Below, piece after piece: positions 1 through 5,063 of a DNA stretch of 10,852 nt (positions are counted from its first letter, which is position 1; each line of letters opens with the position of its first letter). Made by a program: the position numbers and the translations under genes. The notes under the pieces were generated by a model. The model had not been told where the DNA came from and did no database searches. It saw only the letters and a program-made list of their open reading frames with translations. The stretch lies in assembly GCA_020851885.1 (NCBI GenBank), contig JADZBW010000394.1, positions 1 to 10,852 on the forward strand. The letters are read 5' to 3'. This DNA comes from Fimbriimonadaceae bacterium. GTDB lineage: Bacteria; Armatimonadota; Fimbriimonadia; Fimbriimonadales; Fimbriimonadaceae.

Positions 1-2
1 GA

Positions 3-404
3 ATTGCGGAAGGCGTGGTTGGATTCAGCTTGAAATACGGGGTGGATGCCCGCCTGATCATGGCGATGGTGATGGTGGAGAGCGGTTTCAATCCCAGCGC
101 CCGGAGTCACTCGGGGGCGATGGGCCTTGGGCAGCTCATGCCGGGCACTGCGGCGGGTATGGGAATCGGCAACCCCTACGATTCGGTGGAGAACCTCTAC
201 GGCTGCGTGCGGATCGTGCGCGGGCACTTGGACAAGTATGGCAAGCAAACCGGCGACGGATTCCAATCCCTGATCCTTGCCCTGGCCGCCTACAACGCGG
301 GCAGCGGTTCGGTGAGGAAGTACAACGGCGTTCCTCCCTATAAGGAGACGCAACGGTACGTCCAGAAAGTGATCGGCTGGTACCGAGCGCTCTCTGGGGC
401 TTAA
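3..404 (+). CDS. Lytic transglycosylase, SLT domain (5' end cut by window edge)
   Basis: This is the C-terminal part of a soluble-lytic-transglycosylase-like (goose-lysozyme fold) enzyme that cleaves the glycan strands of peptidoglycan in the cell envelope. The reading frame is open to the left edge, and residues before the GTG at 15 still look like the first helix of the domain, so the true start lies outside the window. Visible motifs are YGVDARLIMAM, then the catalytic glutamate in VESGFNPSA (codon at 78-80), then GAMGLGQLMPGTA, then LALAAYNAGSGSV, and a closing YVQKVIGWY helix, all in the order usual for SLT domains. The protein ends about nine residues after the domain, so the SLT domain is C-terminal. 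A signal peptide cannot be judged. The TAA stop overlaps the stop of the convergent TPR gene. The family assignment is firm; the exact substrate preference is not known. Confidence 0.9.
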   Translation: MAEGVVGFSLKYGVDARLIMAMVMVESGFNPSARSHSGAMGLGQLMPGTAAGMGIGNPYDSVENLYGCVRIVRGHLDKYGKQTGDGFQSLILALAAYNAGSGSVRKYNGVPPYKETQRYVQKVIGWYRALSGA

Positions 405-997
405 GACGGTCGAGCGTAGACCACGGCCCGCGACTGCCGATCTCTCAGGATGTGCTCGGCGGATTCGGGCGCGATCGCAAAGTCAAAACCTTTCGCAGCA
501 CATGCGGCGGCGGGGTCTTGCTCATAGCTCGCTCGGAATGTCAGATCCGATTTCAGCAGGTCTGCAACCAGCGAGGCCTGCCAACTGCGCAGTTCCTCGA
601 TCATCGCATCCATCTCCGCAGATTTCGGCATTCCCAGATCGACCGCCCGCATATAGGCTTTGACGGCTTCACCGCAAAGGCCCAGGCTCTGATAGGCGCC
701 GGCGAGCAGCGAGTGATAACCCGGCTCGTATGGATTCAACTCGATGAGCTTCCGAAGCGTGAGCAGTAGTTCGTCGCATTGACTTCCCTGCCATTGAGCC
801 TTGGCAAGGACTTCGAGGGCGCCGACATGGGATGGATCTTGGCGCAAGGTTTGCCTTGCGAGCTCGATTGCTCGTCGGTTGCTTCCCGTTGCCAATTCCA
901 TTTCGGCGTATCTCATACCACTTCGTCCGCCCGGATGGCGATTGTTCTTAACGTTCCGCTGATCCTTCCCAGCGGGATGCTGCGCGTGACTCCCCAT
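401..997 (-). CDS. Small TPR-repeat protein
   Basis: The predicted protein has 198 residues and about three tetratricopeptide-like helix pairs, roughly residues 28-56, 57-90 and 91-124. They show the usual alternation, for example RAIELARQTLRQDPSHVGALEVLA, then LRKLIELNPYEPGYHSLLAG, then AVKAYMRAVDLG. TPRs are protein-binding scaffolds; no enzymatic motif is visible. The first 27 residues are basic and hydrophilic, with no signal peptide or membrane segment. I keep the ATG at 997 because a GAGAGGT Shine-Dalgarno sequence sits 5 nt upstream; the internal ATG at 916, just before the first repeat, has no comparable site. The tail (about 145-185) has the pattern FRASYEQDPAAACAAKGFDF, which loosely recalls Nif11/NHLP-type leader regions, but this is only a resemblance. 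The stop overlaps that of the convergent transglycosylase gene. The partner is unknown. Confidence 0.8.
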   Translation of the reverse strand: MGSHAQHPAGKDQRNVKNNRHPGGRSGMRYAEMELATGSNRRAIELARQTLRQDPSHVGALEVLAKAQWQGSQCDELLLTLRKLIELNPYEPGYHSLLAGAYQSLGLCGEAVKAYMRAVDLGMPKSAEMDAMIEELRSWQASLVADLLKSDLTFRASYEQDPAAACAAKGFDFAIAPESAEHILRDRQSRAVVYARPS

Positions 998-1002
998 TTA
1001 TG

Positions 1003-1009
1003 ACCTCTC
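1003..1009 (-). promoter_or_regulatory. Ribosome binding site of the TPR gene
   Basis: GAGAGGT on the minus strand lies 5 nt before the ATG at 997. It is the best Shine-Dalgarno match in the window and decides the longer start. No convincing promoter hexamers were found in the 121-base gap to the sensor gene (998-1118). That gap also holds an 8-bp GGCATGCC palindrome near 1024-1031. Confidence 0.55.
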
Positions 1010-1118
1010 ACGACATGCACTTGGCATGCCGATCTTCATCGCGCTATCCGGTACGCAATCACAACTGTATCGTGTGTTTGGCAATTCCGAAACGCGCAAA
1101 ACTACCGGTACGTCTTCG

Positions 1119-3032
1119 TTAAGCGGTAATCGCATCAAAAACCTCGTCTTCTTGCCTATCCAGCATTGCGACTTTTGCCCTTAGCGCGAGCGGGATCTTG
1201 GCGGAGCCGTCGGCCGTTCGCACCGCGATCATCGCGGCCGAAGCGGCGGCATCATTCGCCCATGTGGTCGCTTTTGCGATCGAGGAAGTGGGAAGAAACA
1301 CGACATAGTCGCCTTCATCGCGTCGGCAGATACATCCGCCCTTGGGAAGTTTGCGTCGCAATTGGCCGACGAACTTCCGAATCGCCAAGTGAAGGGCCGA
1401 TTTGCCGAACGTCTCGGCGATCTGCTCTCTTCGGAGAGGCTCCAAGTAGATCAGCGCACCTTTGCCTGCGGCGGCCTTCTTCGAAAACTCGGCGGGCGTC
1501 ATGACGCCTTCCGGCTCGGCACTCTGCCCCTCGAGTCGCTGGATGGCCTGGGCCAATTCCACTGCGGCAATTTGGAGCGTTTCGATCTCGGGCTTGTCCA
1601 GTCCGCCGCAGCTGTGGGTTGCGGCCGACAAGTAGCCAAGGGTGCCGTTTGCCGAATTGAGCGGGATCAGGACGAAACTGCCGACGCGGCGCTTCAACGC
1701 TTCCTGAGTATCGATCCGATGATCGTCGCGGGCGTCGAAGACCAGCAATTCCGGGCAGCCTGAGCTAATCCAACCGGTGATTCCGTCGCCCGTGGTGAAC
1801 CTCATCGTTTCGAGAAGTCGGAGGTTAATGCCGTGCTGAGCCAAGAGGATGTCTGCCGAGCCTTCGAGATAGAAGACCCCAACGTGGTCGGCGCCGATGC
1901 CCTCGAAGAGCTCGCGGACGACTCGGGAGGCAAGGCTGGTTGAGCTTGTGGAGCCGGCGGTAACGGTCGCGACTTCGTAAAGCAGTTCGGTTTCTTTGAG
2001 ACGCCGTCGCTCGGACTCTCGGCGGATCTCGTCTTGCAGAAGGGCGGCGAGGTAGGGTCCGATCTCTTCGGCCTTCGTTTGGGCTTCCGCCAACTTAGAG
2101 GATTCGCTATGGCCGATCGTCAGCATCCCGATGACGCGGCCGCTCTCGATGAGCACGATATTTCCGACCTTGGAGCGTTCGGCATCCGCTTTCACGGCGA
2201 GCAGCGCCTGCTCCATTCGGTGCTTGATCTGACCAGGCGCAAGATCGAGGTCGACGCGGAGAGAGGCGTCTTCGTACTCGGTAGGGAATTCGGATGTGGT
2301 GGCGCGAACGACGAATTGATCGGCGAGTTGGGCGACGGTGTAAATGGCGGCGTGGTCGGCGCCGGTGACTTCCTTGACCTTATTAATCAGGCGGGCAAAG
2401 ACGCGATCTTCCGGGCCAATGCGGGCCTCGTCGAGGGCGGCCACGATGCGTCCCCGGCGACTCTTGGATTCGAGGTCGCGGTAGGCGTCGCGGAGTTTTC
2501 GGAAGTTCTCGCGCATCTCCAGATAGTCGCCCTTTTCGAGGAGGATCTCATTGGCGCCGATCTGCTCGGGGGCGGCTTGGGAGACCTGGACGATCTTGGT
2601 ATGGCTGAGCAGCAGGCCAATCGCCATGACTCCGGCGGCTTGGATCAGCAGGGAGGTGTCGGGAATCTGGCCTTGATGGAAGACGGAAAAACCGACCAAT
2701 AAGGAGCTGGCGGCGAGGGGTGCCATGAAATTCGGCGGCGAGGCGTGGCGGGCGGCGGCATAGGCGCATGGGGCAAGCACCAGGAAACCCATGGTGGAGA
2801 GCTGGTTCAGGTTGGCAAGGGTAAGGGCAATCGTGTAGGCATCGGCGATGGCGAAGAAGCCGGCGACCCCGGGATTCTTGAAGCCCTTTGCTTCCAACTG
2901 CCAGCCAAAGAGGCCGATAGCGGAAATCGCGAGGGAAGTCTTCCATGCGAAATCGAAGTCGATCAGGCCGAAAACTCCCGCGACAAACAGGAGGATTCCG
3001 GCGATGAGAATGCGTGATCCAAGCTCAACCAT
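1119..3032 (-). CDS. Membrane sensor: multi-TM, GAF-GAF, degenerate GGDEF
   Basis: The 637-residue protein begins with about 145 hydrophobic residues forming five or six membrane helices (roughly 5-26, 31-48, 57-75, 80-95, 104-118, 127-144). A charged, probably coiled-coil stretch follows (about 160-195). Two GAF-like ligand-binding domains come next: about 205-335 (ending IVLIESGRVIGMLTIGHSE) and 350-500 (with GDGITGWISSG and GSFVLIPLNSANGTLGYLSA). The C-terminal 125 residues have the layout of a diguanylate cyclase domain, including RRDEGDYVVFLP near 570-581, but the GGDEF signature is replaced by DEGDY. Cyclase activity is therefore unlikely; a GTP-binding or protein-contact role is possible. 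No histidine kinase or other output domain is present. It probably relays a small-molecule or redox signal from the inner membrane. It has no close co-directional partner except the TPR gene 121 bases downstream. The ATG at 3032 lacks a Shine-Dalgarno site but has a TAGAGT box 8 nt upstream. Confidence 0.82.
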   Translation of the reverse strand: MVELGSRILIAGILLFVAGVFGLIDFDFAWKTSLAISAIGLFGWQLEAKGFKNPGVAGFFAIADAYTIALTLANLNQLSTMGFLVLAPCAYAAARHASPPNFMAPLAASSLLVGFSVFHQGQIPDTSLLIQAAGVMAIGLLLSHTKIVQVSQAAPEQIGANEILLEKGDYLEMRENFRKLRDAYRDLESKSRRGRIVAALDEARIGPEDRVFARLINKVKEVTGADHAAIYTVAQLADQFVVRATTSEFPTEYEDASLRVDLDLAPGQIKHRMEQALLAVKADAERSKVGNIVLIESGRVIGMLTIGHSESSKLAEAQTKAEEIGPYLAALLQDEIRRESERRRLKETELLYEVATVTAGSTSSTSLASRVVRELFEGIGADHVGVFYLEGSADILLAQHGINLRLLETMRFTTGDGITGWISSGCPELLVFDARDDHRIDTQEALKRRVGSFVLIPLNSANGTLGYLSAATHSCGGLDKPEIETLQIAAVELAQAIQRLEGQSAEPEGVMTPAEFSKKAAAGKGALIYLEPLRREQIAETFGKSALHLAIRKFVGQLRRKLPKGGCICRRDEGDYVVFLPTSSIAKATTWANDAAASAAMIAVRTADGSAKIPLALRAKVAMLDRQEDEVFDAITA

Positions 3033-3040
3033 AAAGTTCT

Positions 3041-3046
3041 ACTCTA
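3041..3046 (-). promoter_or_regulatory. Putative -10 box of the sensor gene, 8 nt before ATG
   Basis: TAGAGT on the minus strand fits TANNNT and ends 8 nt before the start codon at 3032. Initiation at the usual distance would give a leader of only one or two nucleotides. There is no good -35 hexamer 16-18 nt upstream and no Shine-Dalgarno sequence between box and start. It is supported mainly by the same arrangement at other genes in the window. Confidence 0.35.
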
Positions 3047-3089
3047 GGTTTCGGAACTTGGAAAGCTGATATTTAGGGTGAATGTCGAG

Positions 3090-3107
3090 GTTCCGGGCCC
3101 AAGGAAC
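3090..3107. promoter_or_regulatory. Dyad upstream of the sensor gene
   Basis: GTTCC and GGAAC form a 5-bp inverted repeat around an 8-nt centre that itself contains the palindrome GGGCCC. It lies 58 bases upstream of the sensor start, where an operator could sit. No U-run follows on either strand, so it is not a typical terminator. It may be chance. Confidence 0.25.
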
Positions 3108-3156
3108 GGTAGCCGCCTCCTTTGACTCAATGTCGGCTATCAGCTGGAAGCTGGTG

Positions 3157-3505
3157 CCGAATAAATTCGGCGATCCCGGGGCCGAATAAATTCAGCGATC
3201 CCGGGGCCGAATAAATTCGGTGATCCCAGGGCCGAATAAATTCAGCGATCCCAGGGCCGAATAGATTCAGCGATCCCAGGACCGAATAGATTCAGCGATC
3301 CCAGGACCGAATAAATTCGGCGATCCCGGGGTCAGATAAACTCGGCGATCCCAGGACCGAATGAATTCGGTGATCCCAGGACCAGATAAATTCGGTGATC
3401 CAGGACCAGATAAACTCGGCGATCCCAGGGCCGAATAAATTCGGCGATCCCGGGGCCGAATAAATTCAGCGATCCCGGGGCCGAATAAATTCGGCGATCC
3501 CAGGG
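3157..3505. repeat. Tandem array: 14 copies of a 25-bp unit
   Basis: Fourteen head-to-tail copies without spacers fill 349 bases. The consensus unit is CCGAATAAATTCGG followed by CGATCCCGGGG. Units begin at 3157, 3182, 3207, 3232, 3257, 3282, 3307, 3332, 3357, 3382, 3406, 3431, 3456 and 3481; the tenth lacks one C and is 24 bp. The first 14 bases form a dyad (CCGAA-TAAA-TTCGG), perfect in six copies. Every copy contains GATC. All base differences from consensus are transitions. A 25-bp period shifts reading frame every copy, so the array is not a coding repeat. It starts 12 bases after the pdxS stop, so it would be transcribed as a pdxS 3' untranslated region of small hairpins unless termination happens first. 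It also lies 125 bases upstream of the sensor start. The function is unknown. Confidence 0.97.
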
Positions 3506-3517
3506 ACAAGAATGCGC

Positions 3518-4462
3518 TCACCAACCGCGGGAGGCCAACTTTTCGCTTTCTTGGAGACTGGAGGCGGTGATGCCGACCATCGGTTCGCCGAGGCCCTTGC
3601 TGATTTCCGCGAGCTTCTTCGGCTCCTTGTAGAACAGCACAGATTCCACGATCGCCTTGGCCCGACGCTCCCAGGCTTTCTCAGCATCGGCGGCGGTTGC
3701 GGAGGGGGCGGATTTGAAAATGCCGGAGCCGACGAAGACGGTTTCCGCGCCGAGTTGCATCATCAGGGAGGCATCGGCGGGGGTGGCGATCCCGCCAGCG
3801 GAGAAATTCGGCACGGGCATTCGGCCAGTTTCATGGACGATTCGGATGAACTCGAGGGGGGCCTGGTGCTCTTTGGCGAGGACGTAAAGCTCATCTTCGC
3901 GGGCGTTTTGGACACGTCGAATGTCGGACATGATGGTGCGCATGTGGCGCACGGCTTCCACGACGTCGCCGGTACCGGCTTCACCCTTGGTTCGAATCAT
4001 CGCCGCGCCTTCTGCACATCGTCGCAGCGCCTCACCGAGGTTTCGGGCGCCACAGACGAACGGGACCGTGAATGCATGCTTGTCGACGTGGTTTTCTTCG
4101 TCGGCGGGGGTCAGGACTTCGCTTTCATCGATGAAGTCCACTTCAAGCGCCTCGAGGATTTGGGCTTCGGCGAAGTGGCCGATGCGGCACTTGGCCATCA
4201 CGGGGATGGAGACCGCAGCTTGAATGGACTGGATCATCTCTGGATCGCTCATCCTGGAGACGCCGCCATCCCGGCGAATGTCGGCAGGGACGCGTTCGAG
4301 GGCCATGACGGCGACGGCACCGGCGTCCTCGGCGATTCGGGCGTGGGTGACGTTCACCACATCCATGATGACGCCCCCTTTGAGCATCTCGGCCAGGCCG
4401 ACTTTCTCTCGCCAGGTCTTCTTCGCGTTATCCAATTTCGTTTCGCCGTTGGTCTTGGTCAT
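3518..4462 (-). CDS. pdxS: Pyridoxal 5'-phosphate synthase subunit PdxS
   Basis: PdxS is the synthase subunit of the DXP-independent vitamin B6 pathway. With ammonia from the glutaminase PdxT it joins ribose 5-phosphate (or ribulose 5-phosphate) and glyceraldehyde 3-phosphate into PLP, in the cytoplasm, as a dodecameric TIM barrel. The 314-residue product aligns along its length with the family (usually about 290-300). Key residues are visible: Asp34 in VIMDVVN, Lys91 in VMAKCRIGH (sugar-phosphate Schiff base), Lys159 in IRTKGEAGTG, the phosphate-binding PNFSAGGIATPADA and VFVGSGIFKS, and the family-typical ending ASRGW. The frame stays open 49 codons further upstream, but the ATG at 4462 gives the normal N-terminus and has an AGGAA Shine-Dalgarno site 8 nt before it. 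No pdxT is in the window. The gene stands alone, with the tandem array immediately downstream. Confidence 0.97.
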   Translation of the reverse strand: MTKTNGETKLDNAKKTWREKVGLAEMLKGGVIMDVVNVTHARIAEDAGAVAVMALERVPADIRRDGGVSRMSDPEMIQSIQAAVSIPVMAKCRIGHFAEAQILEALEVDFIDESEVLTPADEENHVDKHAFTVPFVCGARNLGEALRRCAEGAAMIRTKGEAGTGDVVEAVRHMRTIMSDIRRVQNAREDELYVLAKEHQAPLEFIRIVHETGRMPVPNFSAGGIATPADASLMMQLGAETVFVGSGIFKSAPSATAADAEKAWERRAKAIVESVLFYKEPKKLAEISKGLGEPMVGITASSLQESEKLASRGW

Positions 4463-4470
4463 CTCAGGAA

Positions 4471-4475
4471 TTCCT
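4471..4475 (-). promoter_or_regulatory. Ribosome binding site of pdxS
   Basis: AGGAA on the minus strand lies about 8 nt before the ATG at 4462. It supports this start over the upstream in-frame extension. It sits inside the 10-bp palindrome AGGAATTCCT (4466-4475). Confidence 0.5.
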
Positions 4476-4533
4476 ACGCGCCGTCGGGTCCAGGGTACGA
4501 GGAGGTCGATCCGGGCGCGAGTCTTGGAGTCAA

Positions 4534-4539
4534 TTGTAC
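4534..4539 (-). promoter_or_regulatory. Putative -10 box for pdxS
   Basis: TACAAT on the minus strand, preceded by AAAGG, lies 71 bases upstream of the pdxS ATG and would give a leader of about 65 nt. No good -35 hexamer is visible. The predicted leader shows no riboswitch architecture that I can recognise. Between this box and the tRNA at 4694 I see no gene; a GGGG-CA-CCCC-type hairpin near 4595-4605 has no U-run. Confidence 0.3.
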
Positions 4540-4693
4540 CTTTGAGCGGAAAAATCGCCCGGTACAGTTGGGACCTTAGCGCGACGGGATAGTCGGGGGG
4601 GTGCCCCAAGAATGGCGTAGAGCCGGTTCTCCGTTCTCAGGGGGTTGGCGAGGCTCCAGATCGAGCGATTCGATTAGGGGGATTCGCGAAAAT

Positions 4694-4768
4694 TGGAGCG
4701 GGCGACGAGATTCGAACTCGCGACTTCAACCTTGGGAAGGTCGCACTCTACCACTGAGTTACGCCCGC
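4694..4768 (-). tRNA. tRNA-Gly (anticodon CCC)
   Basis: The complete cloverleaf is readable on the minus strand. Acceptor stem GCGGGCG pairs with CGCCCGC; D stem ACTC/GAGT encloses AGTGGTA; anticodon stem CGACC/GGTTG encloses TTCCCAA with CCC at 4734-4736; the variable loop has 5 nt; T stem GCGAG/CTCGT encloses TTCGAAT. The discriminator is T and the CCA end is encoded (4694-4696). It decodes GGG. It probably shares a transcript with the tRNA-Gly 50 bases upstream, since no promoter is evident in the spacer. Confidence 0.96.
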
Positions 4769-4818
4769 GTCCCGTTCGGCTCGCGGCCCGGTCGGGGCTA
4801 CGCAAACCTCGAGAAATC

Positions 4819-4892
4819 TGGAGCGGGTGGCGGGAATCGAACCCGCATGGCTAGCTTGGAAGGCTAGAACTTTACCACTAAGCTACACCCGC
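4819..4892 (-). tRNA. tRNA-Gly (anticodon TCC)
   Basis: A full cloverleaf on the minus strand: acceptor GCGGGTG with CACCCGC, D arm GCTT-AGTGGTA-AAGT, anticodon stem CTAGC/GCTAG around CTTCCAA with TCC at 4858-4860, a 4-nt variable loop, T stem GCGGG/CCCGC around TTCGATT, discriminator T, and an encoded CCA (4819-4821). It decodes GGA and by wobble GGG. It is the promoter-proximal member of a two-gene tRNA-Gly unit. Confidence 0.96.
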
Positions 4893-4903
4893 AACTGGCC
4901 TTG

Positions 4904-4909
4904 ATTATA
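4904..4909 (-). promoter_or_regulatory. -10 box of the tRNA-Gly pair
   Basis: A perfect TATAAT on the minus strand lies 11 nt upstream of the mature 5' end of tRNA-Gly(TCC), so transcription would begin only a few bases before the tRNA. The region upstream is AT-richer than its surroundings (an AAAA run), but a clean -35 match at 17-bp spacing is missing; the nearest candidate, TCGACA, is only 12 bp away. Confidence 0.6.
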
Positions 4910-5013
4910 CACGGTGGATTTTGTCGAGTGGTTTTGGTGGCGGGTCGAAAGTTGCTGGCCTGTAAAGGCGTAGGCTGGGATATCGCCGATTCCTTTTGCC
5001 CCCTCCCCTGCCC

Positions 5014-5030
5014 CTCCCCCGGCGGGGGAG
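5014..5030. repeat. C-rich hairpin downstream of the ALDH16 gene
   Basis: CTCCCCC, GGC, GGGGGAG makes a perfect 7-bp stem, next to a pyrimidine-rich tract of CCCCT-type blocks (about 4999-5020). It lies 34-50 bases beyond the ALDH16 stop codon. No T-run follows on either strand, so I do not call an intrinsic terminator. Similar C-block plus hairpin sequences occur as dispersed intergenic repeats in many GC-rich bacteria (general knowledge, not tested here). Confidence 0.5.
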
Positions 5031-5063
5031 TGGATTGAGGCTATCTTCCACGGGAGGATCAGG

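Noticed and set aside
3157..3505. CRISPR array
   Set aside because: The copies are directly adjacent with no unique spacers, and no cas genes are present.
3157..3505. Plasmid iterons or replication origin
   Set aside because: The GATC-containing repeats recall iterons, but no rep gene, DnaA box cluster or AT-rich unwinding region is present, and the context is housekeeping chromosome.
3267..3524. Repetitive open frame (85 codons, minus strand) across the tandem array
   Set aside because: A 25-bp unit changes frame at every copy, so the peptide repeat arises only by chance every three units; there is no start signal.
3512..4579. 355-codon open frame on the plus strand
   Set aside because: It is antisense to pdxS, whose family motifs are unambiguous; a GC-rich shadow frame.
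5014..5030. Intrinsic terminator of ALDH16
   Set aside because: The stem is strong but no T-run follows in either direction.
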